DNA of 64,000 nt from Clostridium tyrobutyricum DSM 2637 = ATCC 25755 = JCM 11008 (GCF_000359585.1 NZ_APMH01000018.1:1-64000), one strand, 5' to 3'. Counted from the first letter of the stretch, positions 47,584 to 58,321 are shown. Made by a program: numbers and translations. Notes: generated by a model from the letters alone, not told the origin.

Positions 47584-48835
47584 TTAAGATCCCTCCTTTT
47601 ACTGGTATATTGAAACTTATTTTTGTTCCTTTACCTAACAGACTCTTAATATCTATTCCATAATTTTCACCATAAAGTAATTTCAAGCGTTGATTTACAT
47701 TTTTAAGCCCTATTCCCTTGGATGAATCCTTCAATATGTTTTCAAGCTTTATAGCATCCATTCCAACGCCAGTGTCTTCAATATAAAACAGCATTTCATC
47801 CTTATTGTTTTTACTAATACATGCATTTAGTATTATAATTCCACCATCTACTTTGGGAAGTATTCCATGTTTTATTGCATTTTCTATAATTGGTTGCAGG
47901 ACAAACACCGGTATTTTTACTTCCATAAAATTCTCAGGTATATCTATTATAAGTGTCAATCTACTACCAAATCGTGCTTTTTCTATGGAAAAATATGATT
48001 TTATAAATTCGATTTCATTTTTTAAAGATGTAAAATCTTGTTTTCTAATCAAAGTTTGTCTAAAATAATTAGAAAGATCAATTATTAATTCTCTCGATTT
48101 TAAAGGATTTGTTCTGCAAAGCGATGCAATAGTATTAAGAGCATTAAATAAAAAATGCGGCTCTATTTGTGCACTTAAAGCTACAAATTTAGCTGTAGCT
48201 GCCTCTTTTTCCAGCTCATTTATTCTATATTGCTTTTTTGCATTTTTTATTATATTTATGAAAATCATTGTACCAAAAGAATTTATAAGTATCATTGGCA
48301 GAGCTATAAGTTTTACTAGATTTACAGCTTCATAAAATGGTCTTGAAAATATAAGTATTACAATCATCTGAACCATTTCAGCAATAATTGCTCCAGTAAA
48401 AACCTTTTTAAGATTATAATCATCATCTATCGAAATTTTTCTAGTTATGGAACCTATTAATCCTTCAGCTACAGTAGCTATTGCACAAGCAAGTGCAGTA
48501 AAACCTCCCAGGAAATATCTATTTACCCCAGCAACCAAACCTACCACAACTCCAACAACAGGCCCCCCAATATATCCTGCAATTATAGCTGCTATGGGCC
48601 TTGTATTTGCTATAGCATCATGAAACTCTATATTGTGGTTAATATTTTTAGTGCCTACATTGACTGCAGTATAATTTCCTATAATACCTAATACTCCAAA
48701 AAATACTATTAAAATAAGTTTGTCTGTAAATTTCAGATCTTCTTTTATTAAACTTTTAGATAAGTGAATCTGATTATAAACATATGCCGATAAAGCAATT
48801 AATGACATACTCTCTAAAAGTTGTACGTAAATCAT
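47573..48835 (-). CDS. LytS-type sensor histidine kinase
   Basis: 420 residues. N-terminal 5TM-5TMR_LYT module of membrane helices (about residues 1-190, with the GPVVGVVVGLVAGVNRYF core), then the His_kinase domain with phospho-histidine in EPHFLFNAL and the ATPase domain (QPIIENAIKHG, GVGMD, GIGLKNVNQRL). BtsS, which senses pyruvate in E. coli, has the same layout, and its system drives a CstA-family pyruvate transporter; here cstA is divergent from this operon. Confidence 0.93.
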   Translation of the reverse strand: MIYVQLLESMSLIALSAYVYNQIHLSKSLIKEDLKFTDKLILIVFFGVLGIIGNYTAVNVGTKNINHNIEFHDAIANTRPIAAIIAGYIGGPVVGVVVGLVAGVNRYFLGGFTALACAIATVAEGLIGSITRKISIDDDYNLKKVFTGAIIAEMVQMIVILIFSRPFYEAVNLVKLIALPMILINSFGTMIFINIIKNAKKQYRINELEKEAATAKFVALSAQIEPHFLFNALNTIASLCRTNPLKSRELIIDLSNYFRQTLIRKQDFTSLKNEIEFIKSYFSIEKARFGSRLTLIIDIPENFMEVKIPVFVLQPIIENAIKHGILPKVDGGIIILNACISKNNKDEMLFYIEDTGVGMDAIKLENILKDSSKGIGLKNVNQRLKLLYGENYGIDIKSLLGKGTKISFNIPVKGGILNEL

Positions 48836-48937
48836 GCAGCTACCTCCAGTATAATTATATTTTTATTGTTTACTAATTATTAACTATTGTCAAGACAGAT
48901 TATCTTAAAACCTTTACCAATTAACCTTGTATTTTTA

Positions 48938-48970
48938 CACTTCATGGATAAATTTTATCACTTCGGCGAT
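48938..48970. promoter_or_regulatory. LytTR-type direct repeat before cstA
   Basis: Two direct copies of ACTTCnnnGAT, each preceded by C, start 21 bp apart (48939 and 48960), and the second ends 3 bp before the cstA -35. Spacing and place fit activator binding by a LytTR regulator. The copy CACTTCAT resembles the YpdB half-site GGCATTTCAT. Confidence 0.6.
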
Positions 48971-48973
48971 TTT

Positions 48974-49002
48974 TTGTATTAAATTTAAGCAAAAAGTAAT
49001 AG
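48974..49002 (+). promoter_or_regulatory. Probable cstA promoter
   Basis: TTGTAT (48974-48979), 17-nt spacer, TAATAG (48997-49002). A weak -10, consistent with dependence on an activator. Leader of about 50 nt to the ATG. Confidence 0.5.
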
Positions 49003-49058
49003 TATTAATTATGAAAACGATATTATAACTTAAATTTATACAGAGAGGAGTCTTTTAT

Positions 49059-50852
49059 ATGAACTCTATAGTACTTGTAATAATAGGTGCACTTGTATTA
49101 ATAATAGGGTACAGGCTTTATGGATATTTCATTGCTGCAAAAGTTTTAGTACTAAATGAAACAAAGCAGGTACCTTCTAAAAAGTTTGACGATGGACACG
49201 ATTATGTGCCTACCAACAAGTGGATATTGTTAGGTCACCACTTTGCTGCAATAGCTGGTGCCGGACCACTTATAGGGCCTGTATTGGCTGCACAATTTGG
49301 CTATCTTCCTGGAACACTCTGGATCTTGATAGGTGGTGTACTTGCAGGTGGTGTACATGATATGGTTATCTTGTTTGCCTCAGTTAGGCAAGATGGACAA
49401 TCTATAGCCGAGATTGCTAGAAAAAATCTTGGCGAGAGGATGGGACTCATAACTTCAATTTCCGTTATATTTATACTTATAATAACCATGGCAGGCCTCG
49501 GGCTTCCAATTGTAAATTCACTCTACAACAGTCCCTGGGGAACATTTACTGTTGGATTTACAATCCCCGTAGCTATATTCGTAGGTATATACCTTAAATT
49601 TATAAGACCGGGAAAGGTAGGAGAAGCTACTATAATCGGAATGGCACTTATTCTAATAGGTGTTATAGCAGGGCCTTATATTCAGCATACTGCATTAGCT
49701 CCATATCTTACTTTTAATGTAAAGCAGATGTCTCTTATACTAGCCATTTATGGTTTTTGTGCATCGGTTTTACCTGTATGGCTTTTGTTATTACCTAGAG
49801 ATTATCTGAGCACATATATGAAATTAGGCGTTATAGGACTTCTTGTACTGGGCATAATATTTGTAAGACCCGTACTGCAAATGCCTGCAGTTACTCAATT
49901 TGTACATGGAGGAGGTCCTATAGTACAGGGTAAGGTATTTCCCTTTGTATTCATAACTATAGCCTGTGGTGCACTTTCTGGATTTCATTCACTAATTAGT
50001 ACAGGTACCACACCTAAACTTATTTCAAATGAAAAGGATATACTTCCCATTGGATTTGGTTCTATGGTAATAGAATCATTTATAGCATTAATGGCTTTAA
50101 TAGCTGCAACTTGTCTTCCAACTGCCGATTATTTTGCCATAAATTCATTACCTGCTGTATTTGACAAATTGGGTATGATACCAAAAGAACTCCCTATGTT
50201 GTCACATCTTGTGGGGGAAAATCTGGCAGGGAGGCCTGGTGGATCTGTATCACTTGCAGTTGGTATGTCATATGTATTTTACAAGATACCTATATTGAAA
50301 AGTATAATGTCTTATTGGTATCATTTCTGTATAATGTTTGAAGCACTATTCATACTTACAACTATAGATTCCGGTACCAGAATTGGAAGGTATTTATTTC
50401 AGGATTTACTGAGTAAATTCTACAAACCATTTGCAAATAGGGATTCATGGTTTAATATAATATTTTTTAGTCTTCTAATGTCATTTTCCTGGGGATACTT
50501 GTTGTATACTGGTAATATATCGACTATATGGCCTCTGTTTGGTGTAGCAAATCAAAGTCTAGCAGCTATCGCCTTTGCAATAGGTACATCAGTACTTATA
50601 AAAATGGGAAAGAAAAAATATATTCCTATTACAATAATACCTATGATATTTATAAGTGTAGCTACACTCAGTGCATCAGTTATCAATATATACTCAAACT
50701 ATGTACCAAATCACAAAACTTTACTTACAATACTTTCTTCAATATTAATAGTAATACTGGTTATTATTTTATTTGAAAGTATCAAACACTGGATCAGTGA
50801 TTTAAAATCGGGTGACTATAATAAATTAGAAGAAAGCACTACTCTTAAATAG
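49059..50852 (+). CDS. cstA: CstA-family transporter (pyruvate/peptide uptake)
   Basis: 597 residues, 15 or more membrane segments, CstA family. Seen: WILLGHHFAAIAGAGPLIGPVLAAQ split over residues 46-70, GGVHDM, GFHSLISTGTTPK and GANQS-like GVANQSLAAIA. The family moves pyruvate and peptides in starvation; it is shorter than the E. coli proteins (about 700) but normal for clostridia. GAGAGGAG precedes the ATG. Likely induced by the divergent LytS/LytTR pair. Confidence 0.93.
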   Translation: MNSIVLVIIGALVLIIGYRLYGYFIAAKVLVLNETKQVPSKKFDDGHDYVPTNKWILLGHHFAAIAGAGPLIGPVLAAQFGYLPGTLWILIGGVLAGGVHDMVILFASVRQDGQSIAEIARKNLGERMGLITSISVIFILIITMAGLGLPIVNSLYNSPWGTFTVGFTIPVAIFVGIYLKFIRPGKVGEATIIGMALILIGVIAGPYIQHTALAPYLTFNVKQMSLILAIYGFCASVLPVWLLLLPRDYLSTYMKLGVIGLLVLGIIFVRPVLQMPAVTQFVHGGGPIVQGKVFPFVFITIACGALSGFHSLISTGTTPKLISNEKDILPIGFGSMVIESFIALMALIAATCLPTADYFAINSLPAVFDKLGMIPKELPMLSHLVGENLAGRPGGSVSLAVGMSYVFYKIPILKSIMSYWYHFCIMFEALFILTTIDSGTRIGRYLFQDLLSKFYKPFANRDSWFNIIFFSLLMSFSWGYLLYTGNISTIWPLFGVANQSLAAIAFAIGTSVLIKMGKKKYIPITIIPMIFISVATLSASVINIYSNYVPNHKTLLTILSSILIVILVIILFESIKHWISDLKSGDYNKLEESTTLK

Positions 50853-50861
50853 TAATATATC

Positions 50862-50902
50862 CACAATGTGAATAATTAATCATTCACATTGTGAATTTTT
50901 TA
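50862..50902 (+). terminator. Terminator of cstA
   Basis: Perfect 12-bp stem CACAATGTGAAT/ATTCACATTGTG with an 8-nt loop, then AATTTTTTATAG on the plus strand. The convergent peptidase gene stops 4 nt later. Confidence 0.93.
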
Positions 50903-50905
50903 TAG

Positions 50906-53827
50906 TTATTCAAACAAATTGAAAACATTCTTAAACATATCTTTATTTTCTTTTATCTTTTGTTCATTTCCAAGAACACATAAATAATTTTCTTTCATCA
51001 CATCTGAAACAAGATTAGAGAATTCTTCTATATCCTTTACTGTAGTACCTAAAACTTGTTCTCTTTCCTTTTGTAAATCCCTATAAGTTATATTTCTTAT
51101 ATAATTTTCGAAAGCTCTCTGACCAGCAGCAGAAGGCGATAATGGATAATCTAGATCTGATATGGTTCCTATTATATATTTATTCATTTGCCTGTCATCG
51201 GCTTTAAAGTTTTTAAAAAATTCACCTGCATTATTATATATATTTACTGTTTCCTTTAGATTAGGATCTCTATAAGATGTAAAAAACATATTTCCATTTC
51301 TTAAAAATGCGGCGAAACTTCCATAAGCTCCTCCCTGAACACGAACTTCATTCCACAGATAATCATAGTTTGCTATGGACTTTAACACTTGTAAACTTCC
51401 ACTATATGAATATCCTAATTTTATAAAATTAGATGCTTTAGCTACATACTGAACTTTTCCTGAAGTCATAAGTCCCTCATTTTCAGCTTCCAATTTAAAA
51501 TCATAAGCTCTTCTTTTTAAATTGTCCTTACTAAGGCTACTACATATTTCATTTATACTATTCCTAAATTTGTCGTAATCTTTATTTTCACAAGTAACTC
51601 CTATAATTAAATTATCTTTATTAAAGACCTGAGAAGCTACTCTAGCAAGGTTATTCAGTATTTTATTGTTATTAACATCAAATTCTTTTTCTATTGCACA
51701 TATAAATTTATAAAATCCAAGTCCACTCAATAAATCATCATATTTACTTATAGGTGAAAAATAAGATAACGTATGATTTGCAACTACCATATGTCCCCTA
51801 TCAAACATACTCATTTCCATTCTTGACTTAGTTTCCTGTATTATTTCCTTTAGTCTCTTGTATTCATCAAATCTAGTTTCATTTATTATCTCATTTACAA
51901 GTTCCGCAAGCTTTTCAAGATTACTTGTAAGTACTTTTGACTTAACTAAAAATTTAGGATAGAACTCATCTATACTGCCATTTTTAGAAAAAGATTGAGC
52001 AGTAAAATTTATTCCTCCCGTATATATATTTATATCCTTAGAAAGATCTTCATAATCATAATTTTTTGTGCTCATTTTCCCTAGTACAGTACTTAAAAGT
52101 GACATATATGGTATTAATTCCTGTTCAACAGAAGTTGTATCAAAATATAAGTTTACATAGGTAATTCCATTTGCAAAGGCTGGATGAAATAATGTCTTTA
52201 TGCCAAATTCCTCATTTTCAACCAACTCTAATTTTCGTGCATTTTTATCTATATCGGATATGGATAAAAGAGGTATTCTTTCTAAATCTTCTTTTTTATC
52301 TTCACTCTTTTGCCTGTTTTTTAAATTCTGTGTATCTGAAATTATTTTGTTCAACTCTTCTTCATTAAGGCCTGCTTTAAAATTATTTAATTTTTCCCTT
52401 GCCCTTTTTTCTCTCTTTTCTTCCAATCCTCTTTCAGGCTTAACTAATATTAAAGAACTATGAGTATTGTTTAGTATATATTTAGATATTATACTTTCAA
52501 AATAATTATCCTTTAAAGCAGTTTTGATCTTATTTAAATTCCCTTCATAATTTAAATGTATCCATGGTCTTTCATCGTATAACCAACTATCCATAGCCCT
52601 CATTCCATAAATAAGCCCCTTTGGATATCCCTGGTAGTCTGCTTCTCTCAGCTGAAATTCCTTTATGTTTATAGATGCCTCTATCAACTTTTTATCTATA
52701 CCTTCATCTACAAGTTTTTTAAGAGTGTCTAAAACTACAGTCTTAAATCTATCTTTCTCATTCTCATTGGAATTTTTAACTACTACGCTGAACATAGGCT
52801 GAAGCATACTTGCCTCAAAAGAACCAAAAACATCTTTTCCAATGTTTGCATCTATAAGTGCTTTCTTTAATGGTGAAGAAGGCGTTTCAAGAAGTAAATA
52901 TTCAAGAACATCAAATGCCAGATACAATTCTGAATCTACTGCCTTTCCCACTGCATAATTCAGACTTAAGAATGTCTTATCTTCATCTTTTTCAGAACTT
53001 GATATAGGATAATTTATTTTTAGTTCTCTCTGATTTTTAAAAGGTTCTTCTTCTCTAAGTCTTGAATCTATATTTATTTTATTAAATTCATTTAAATATT
53101 TTTCATCAAGAAATTTAAGCTTTTCTTCTATATCAATATTTCCATATAAATATATATAGCTATTAGATGGATGGTAATATCTATTATGGAAATCAAGGAA
53201 TTCTTTTCTTGTAAGTTCTGGAATAACTTCAGGGTCTCCTCCTGATTCTACACCATACTGAGTACTAGGATAAAGTGATTCAGATATTTTTCTAAACAGT
53301 ATAGACTCAGGTGATGAAAACGCACCTTTCATCTCGTTGTATACAACACCCTTATAATTTATTTCACTATCCTTGTTGTCTAATTCATAGTGCCATCCTT
53401 CCTGCATCATTATTTCTGGATACTTATATATATTTGGATAAAAAACTGCATCCAGATATACATCAATGAGATTAGTAAAATCTTTGTCATTCATACTTGC
53501 AACAGGATACATGGTTTTATCAGGAAATGTAAATGCATTTAAGAAGGTATTCAAAGAGCCTTTTATAAGCTCTACAAAAGGCTCTTTTACTGGAAATTTT
53601 CTAGAACCACATAATACTGAATGTTCAAGTATATGAGGAATTCCCTCACTGTTCTCCGGTGGAGTTCTAAAACTTATGGCAAATACCTTATTGTCATCAT
53701 CATTTTTAAGAAAAAATAACCTAGCCCCACTCTTTTTATGCTGAAAAATCATTCCTATTGAATTTAATTCATTTATATTCTTTTTTTCAACAAATTTAAA
53801 TCCACTATAACTCTTTCCTATTTCCAT
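50906..53827 (-). CDS. M16C metallopeptidase (PreP/insulinase family)
   Basis: 973 residues, four repeated alpha/beta modules forming a closed chamber for unstructured peptides. Inverted zinc motif HILEH (H65, E68, H69) with distal glutamate in NEMKGAF (near 166), and the M16C-associated domain mid-protein. No signal peptide, so it acts in the cytosol on peptide fragments. Full family length. Ends 4 nt from the cstA terminator; 50 nt downstream of the patatin gene and read the same way. Confidence 0.95.
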   Translation of the reverse strand: MEIGKSYSGFKFVEKKNINELNSIGMIFQHKKSGARLFFLKNDDDNKVFAISFRTPPENSEGIPHILEHSVLCGSRKFPVKEPFVELIKGSLNTFLNAFTFPDKTMYPVASMNDKDFTNLIDVYLDAVFYPNIYKYPEIMMQEGWHYELDNKDSEINYKGVVYNEMKGAFSSPESILFRKISESLYPSTQYGVESGGDPEVIPELTRKEFLDFHNRYYHPSNSYIYLYGNIDIEEKLKFLDEKYLNEFNKINIDSRLREEEPFKNQRELKINYPISSSEKDEDKTFLSLNYAVGKAVDSELYLAFDVLEYLLLETPSSPLKKALIDANIGKDVFGSFEASMLQPMFSVVVKNSNENEKDRFKTVVLDTLKKLVDEGIDKKLIEASINIKEFQLREADYQGYPKGLIYGMRAMDSWLYDERPWIHLNYEGNLNKIKTALKDNYFESIISKYILNNTHSSLILVKPERGLEEKREKRAREKLNNFKAGLNEEELNKIISDTQNLKNRQKSEDKKEDLERIPLLSISDIDKNARKLELVENEEFGIKTLFHPAFANGITYVNLYFDTTSVEQELIPYMSLLSTVLGKMSTKNYDYEDLSKDINIYTGGINFTAQSFSKNGSIDEFYPKFLVKSKVLTSNLEKLAELVNEIINETRFDEYKRLKEIIQETKSRMEMSMFDRGHMVVANHTLSYFSPISKYDDLLSGLGFYKFICAIEKEFDVNNNKILNNLARVASQVFNKDNLIIGVTCENKDYDKFRNSINEICSSLSKDNLKRRAYDFKLEAENEGLMTSGKVQYVAKASNFIKLGYSYSGSLQVLKSIANYDYLWNEVRVQGGAYGSFAAFLRNGNMFFTSYRDPNLKETVNIYNNAGEFFKNFKADDRQMNKYIIGTISDLDYPLSPSAAGQRAFENYIRNITYRDLQKEREQVLGTTVKDIEEFSNLVSDVMKENYLCVLGNEQKIKENKDMFKNVFNLFE

Positions 53828-53877
53828 TTATCTTCTCCTCTCAATTCGATATTTTCTTAATTAAATATTCTACAAAC

Positions 53878-54729
53878 TTATTGTTCCATCCATTCAATCA
53901 ATTTATCATAACAATCTTTTGCTTCCACATATCCTTGTTTATAAAGTTCTTCAAGTTTTTCTTTATTCCTCTCTATTCTTCTAACCTTTATAGTTTGCTT
54001 TGGTCTTATTACAAAAACTTTGCCTTGTTTTTCAAGACGTTCAATATATTCTACTGTACTATTATATTTTATATAACGATTTTCCATACATCTTATTAAT
54101 CCTTTATATCTAGAATATATTCTGTTAGCCATGAATTTCATTTTGAACGGTTTTTTTACATATCCTTTATTTCTTGTTAAAATAATTACATTTTTATTAT
54201 TACCATCTTTTATTGATTTTTTAACAGGTATAGGATCAGATATTCCTCCATCCAATAGACTAGTACCTTTATATTTGACAATTGGTGCTACAAAAGGCAA
54301 ACTACTGGAGGCCTTAACTATATCCAATATATCATTTTTATATTTATCTTTCTCAAAATACACAGGTTTGCCAGTGTCACAATTTGTAGCTACAACTATA
54401 AATTCTTCCTTAGCTTTGTTAAAAGCCTCAGTATCAAACAAGTCCAACTTATTTGGTATTTCATCAAATATAAATTCTCCATTGAATATACCCTTTCTGG
54501 CAATCCAATTTTTACAACTTAAATATCTAGGATCATCAATATAATTTATATTTATTTTTTTATTTCTTCCTCTTTGTCTAGAGACATATGATATACCATT
54601 ACATGCACCCATGGAGACTCCTACAATATATGGAAAGTATAGATTTTTTTCCATAAAAAAGTCCAAGACACCAGTTGTATAAATTCCTCTCATACCACCA
54701 CCTTCTAAGACCAAGCCCATATTTTCCAT
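53878..54729 (-). CDS. Patatin-like phospholipase
   Basis: 283 residues. Oxyanion loop GGGMRG (residues 10-15), nucleophile S39 in GVSMG, and the aspartate in LLDGGISDP (near residue 160) complete the Ser-Asp dyad. Cytosolic or peripherally membrane-bound lipid acyl hydrolase; substrate unknown. The C-terminal part is basic (KFMANRIYSRYK, RRIERNKEK). The upstream GAGGAG is 11 nt from the ATG. Confidence 0.92.
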   Translation of the reverse strand: MENMGLVLEGGGMRGIYTTGVLDFFMEKNLYFPYIVGVSMGACNGISYVSRQRGRNKKININYIDDPRYLSCKNWIARKGIFNGEFIFDEIPNKLDLFDTEAFNKAKEEFIVVATNCDTGKPVYFEKDKYKNDILDIVKASSSLPFVAPIVKYKGTSLLDGGISDPIPVKKSIKDGNNKNVIILTRNKGYVKKPFKMKFMANRIYSRYKGLIRCMENRYIKYNSTVEYIERLEKQGKVFVIRPKQTIKVRRIERNKEKLEELYKQGYVEAKDCYDKLIEWMEQ

Positions 54730-54793
54730 TTTCTGTCACGCTCCTCTAAAATATGAAATTATAAATATTCTAACATAATTCCAATACTTAACA

Positions 54794-54848
54794 CAAATAA
54801 AAATAGAATTTAGTACAGTAGTTACTCTTTACTGTACTAAATTCTATT
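54794..54848 (-). terminator. Terminator of pyc
   Basis: Perfect 19-bp stem (54802-54820 with 54830-54848) with a 9-nt loop, then TTTATTTGTG on the minus strand. Confidence 0.93.
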
Positions 54849-54861
54849 ATGTAGAAAATAC

Positions 54862-57800
54862 TTATTTAAAACTCATTAACAATTGTCCTGACTTAACCTG
54901 ATGTTTCTCTTTTACAAATATTCCATCTATAATGCCATCTTCTCCTGCTGTTATATTTGTTTCCATTTTCATAGCTTCTATTACTACAAGACTTTGACCC
55001 TCTTTTACGGAATCTCCTGACTTTACAAGTATCTTAACTATATTTCCAGGTATACTTGCTCCTATTTGCTTTTCATCATCAGGATCTGCCATGGTTATAC
55101 CTTCTTCATAAGAATGTGCAGCTTCCACACTGGCTTTATCTTTTATTCTAACATCTCTTCTATTGCCATCTACTTCAAATACTACATATCTATATCCCTC
55201 AGAGTCAACTTTTCCTATCTCTAAAAGTTGAATAATAAGAGTTTTTCCTTCAGCTATATCTATTTCACAAGTTTCTCCTTCACGTAATCCATGAAAGAAT
55301 ATATCACTGCCCATACAGCTAAAGTCTCCATGTTCCTTTAAGTATTTTAGATAATTCTCATATACATCTGGATAAAGTGCATAACTTAATACTTCCTTAT
55401 TGGAGAACTCCCTCTTATACTTTTTGGAAAGAGATTCATGTATTTTATTAAAATCTTCTGATGGCAATAATTCTCCTGGACGTTTATTCAAAGGTTTTTC
55501 ACCTTTAAGTATCAATTTCTGTAATTTTTCAGGAAATCCACCTATAGGCTGACCCATCATACCTTTGAAATATGAAACTACGGAATCAGGGAATGTCAAA
55601 TTTTTTCCCTTTTCATATATATTTTCTTCGTCCAAACCATTCTTAATCATAAATATAGCCATATCCCCAACCATTTTAGATGAAGGAGTTACCTTTACTA
55701 TATCACCCATCATAATATTTACTCTTCTAAACATTTCCTTTACATCTTCAAAACGATGTCCAAGTCCAAAACTTTCAACTTGAGGTTTCAAATTAGAATA
55801 TTGACCTCCAGGAATCTCGTACTTGTATATTTCTGCAGTACCAGTTTTAAGTCCAGATTCAAACTGACTGTAAACAGGTCTTACTGCACTCCAATAATCG
55901 GATATCTTTTGAAGATTGTCCTGATTGAATTTAGTATCTCTTCCTGTATTTTTAAGAGCTGCAACTACAGAGTTCAATGAAGGCTGACTTGTAAGTCCTG
56001 ACATACTGCTAAAAGCAACATCTGCTATATCAACTCCCGCATGTGCTGCCATGAGAACTGTAGCTACACCATTTCCTGTAGTATCATGTGTATGCAGATG
56101 TATAGGAATTGATATTTCATCTTTAAGTGCCTTTATTAGCTTAACCGCAGCATAAGGTTTTAGAAGAGCAGACATATCTTTTATTCCAAGTATATGAGCT
56201 CCAGATTTCTCAAGTTCTTTTGCCATCTTCACATAATAATCCAAGGTATATTTATCTCTATTTGTATCAAGTATATCACCTGTATAACACATACATGCTT
56301 CTGCTACTTTACCTTGTTTTAGAACTTCATCTATAGCAACTTCCATACCTTTTATCCAATTCAGTGAATCAAATATTCTAAATACATCAATTCCTGATTG
56401 AGCAGATTCTTTTATGAAATTTCTTATTACATTGTCAGGATAGTTTTTATATCCAACAGCATTGGCACCCCTTATCAACATCTGAAAAAGTATGTTTGGA
56501 ACTCTTTTTCTAAGTTCTTCAAGTCTCTTCCATGGAGATTCTTTTAGGAATCTGTAGGATACATCAAAAGTAGCTCCTCCCCACATTTCCATAGAAAACA
56601 AGTCCTTGGCCATGATGGATTCATCTCTTGCTATTTTTATCATATCTTTAGTTCTCATTCTTGTAGCCATAAGAGATTGATGAGCATCTCTCATAGTAGT
56701 ATCTGTAAGCAATAATTTGCTCTGAGATTTAATCCATTTAACCAAACCTTCTGGTCCCTGTTCATCCAATATCTGTTTTGTACCTCTAAGTTCACCATCA
56801 AATTGTATTTTAGGAACTACCGGCACATCAAAATCTCTTTTTTCACCGTGAGTTTCATTTACAACTTTCTCTCCTATGAATTTCAGTATTTTAAGTTCTC
56901 GATCCTGCTTGGGAGATATTTCAAACAGTTCAGGGTTCTCAGCTATAAAATTAGTATCGCATATACCCTTTATAAAGCTCTCGTGATTCAGGACATTTAC
57001 TAAAAAATCAATATTAGTCTTTACTCCAGCAATAACTGTTTCTTTTACAGATCTAGTCGACTTTCTAACAGCATCTTGGAATGTTCTTGACCAAGATATA
57101 GTTTTGACAAGAAGGCTATCGTAATATGGGCTTATTACTGCACCTGTATAGCCATTTCCTCCATCCAATCTTATACCAAATCCCGATCCTGTCATATACT
57201 TATCAATTCTTCCCGTATCAGGTGCAAAGTTATTTGAAGGATCTTCTGTAGTAATTCTACATTGAATAGCATATCCTCTTGGTTTTATTTCATCTTGAGA
57301 GTTAATTCCAATTTCCTTTGAATCAAGTTTGTAGCCTTCTGCTATAAGTATTTGACTTTGTACTATGTCTATTCCCGTTACCATCTCAGTTATAGTGTGT
57401 TCAACTTGAATTCTAGGATTCATTTCTATAAAATAGTGATTTCCATGTTTGTCTACCAAGAATTCCAAGGTACCTGCACTTCTATAATTTACCGAACTAG
57501 CTATTTTAATCGCATCTTTACATATATTATCTCTAAGCTTTTGTGGAAGGGCAAAAGCTGGTGTAAATTCTATAACTTTTTGGTGTCTTCTCTGTATTGA
57601 ACAATCCCTTTCATGAAGATGAACTATATTTCCATACTTGTCTCCAAGAATTTGCACTTCTATATGCTTTGGGGCTTCAATATATTTTTCAATAAACATT
57701 TCATCTGATCCAAAGGCTTTTAAGGACTCACTTTTGGCATTTCTATATGATTCTAATAGATCTTCTTCTTTTTCTATTATTCTCATACCTCTTCCGCCAC

Positions 57801-58299
57801 CGCCATCAGCTGCTTTAATCATAACAGGGTATCCACAATACCTAGCAAATTCTATTGCTTCTTCTTCTGATTGTATTGGTTTTTTTACCCCGGGAATTGT
57901 TTTAACTCCAGCCTTTTCTGCAAATATTTTGGAAGTTATCTTATCTCCAAGTTTTTGCATCATATTAGCTGTAGGTCCTATAAATTCTATACCTACATCT
58001 TCACATTTTTGAGCAAATTCATCATTTTCAGACAAAAAACCGTAACCTGGATGTATGGCATCTACACCTTTTTTCAATGCCAAACTTATTATTTCGTCAA
58101 TATTTAAATATGCTTCTACAGGCCCCTTGTTCTTACCTATTAAGTAAGCTTCATCAGCTTTTGTTCTAAATAAAGATCTTTTATCCTCATCAGAATAAAT
58201 AGCCACAGTCCTTATTCCTAGTTCCTGACAGGCCCTGAATATTCTTATGGCAATCTCACCTCTGTTTGCCACAAGAACTCTTTTAAATTTTTTTATCAA
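54862..58299 (-). CDS. pyc: Pyruvate carboxylase
   Basis: Carboxylates pyruvate to oxaloacetate with bicarbonate, ATP and biotin. One chain of 1145 residues: biotin carboxylase (1-450, with GGGGRGMR, EKYIEAPKHIEVQ and FIEMNPRIQVEH), carboxyltransferase (about 530-800, TTMRDAHQSLMATRMR and HTHDTTGNG), PC-type tetramerisation region, and a biotin carboxyl carrier domain with biotin-lysine K1111 in EAMKMET. TTG start after AGGGGG. Monocistronic; the leader holds a terminator-like hairpin. Confidence 0.98.
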   Translation of the reverse strand: MIKKFKRVLVANRGEIAIRIFRACQELGIRTVAIYSDEDKRSLFRTKADEAYLIGKNKGPVEAYLNIDEIISLALKKGVDAIHPGYGFLSENDEFAQKCEDVGIEFIGPTANMMQKLGDKITSKIFAEKAGVKTIPGVKKPIQSEEEAIEFARYCGYPVMIKAADGGGGRGMRIIEKEEDLLESYRNAKSESLKAFGSDEMFIEKYIEAPKHIEVQILGDKYGNIVHLHERDCSIQRRHQKVIEFTPAFALPQKLRDNICKDAIKIASSVNYRSAGTLEFLVDKHGNHYFIEMNPRIQVEHTITEMVTGIDIVQSQILIAEGYKLDSKEIGINSQDEIKPRGYAIQCRITTEDPSNNFAPDTGRIDKYMTGSGFGIRLDGGNGYTGAVISPYYDSLLVKTISWSRTFQDAVRKSTRSVKETVIAGVKTNIDFLVNVLNHESFIKGICDTNFIAENPELFEISPKQDRELKILKFIGEKVVNETHGEKRDFDVPVVPKIQFDGELRGTKQILDEQGPEGLVKWIKSQSKLLLTDTTMRDAHQSLMATRMRTKDMIKIARDESIMAKDLFSMEMWGGATFDVSYRFLKESPWKRLEELRKRVPNILFQMLIRGANAVGYKNYPDNVIRNFIKESAQSGIDVFRIFDSLNWIKGMEVAIDEVLKQGKVAEACMCYTGDILDTNRDKYTLDYYVKMAKELEKSGAHILGIKDMSALLKPYAAVKLIKALKDEISIPIHLHTHDTTGNGVATVLMAAHAGVDIADVAFSSMSGLTSQPSLNSVVAALKNTGRDTKFNQDNLQKISDYWSAVRPVYSQFESGLKTGTAEIYKYEIPGGQYSNLKPQVESFGLGHRFEDVKEMFRRVNIMMGDIVKVTPSSKMVGDMAIFMIKNGLDEENIYEKGKNLTFPDSVVSYFKGMMGQPIGGFPEKLQKLILKGEKPLNKRPGELLPSEDFNKIHESLSKKYKREFSNKEVLSYALYPDVYENYLKYLKEHGDFSCMGSDIFFHGLREGETCEIDIAEGKTLIIQLLEIGKVDSEGYRYVVFEVDGNRRDVRIKDKASVEAAHSYEEGITMADPDDEKQIGASIPGNIVKILVKSGDSVKEGQSLVVIEAMKMETNITAGEDGIIDGIFVKEKHQVKSGQLLMSFK

Positions 58300-58321
58300 A
58301 GTAGCTCAACCCCCTGTATAA

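Noticed and set aside
54131-54544. 137-codon plus frame inside the patatin gene
   Set aside because: Antisense shadow; the patatin frame holds intact catalytic motifs.
57638-58012. 124-codon plus frame inside pyc
   Set aside because: Antisense to the biotin carboxylase domain, which is complete.
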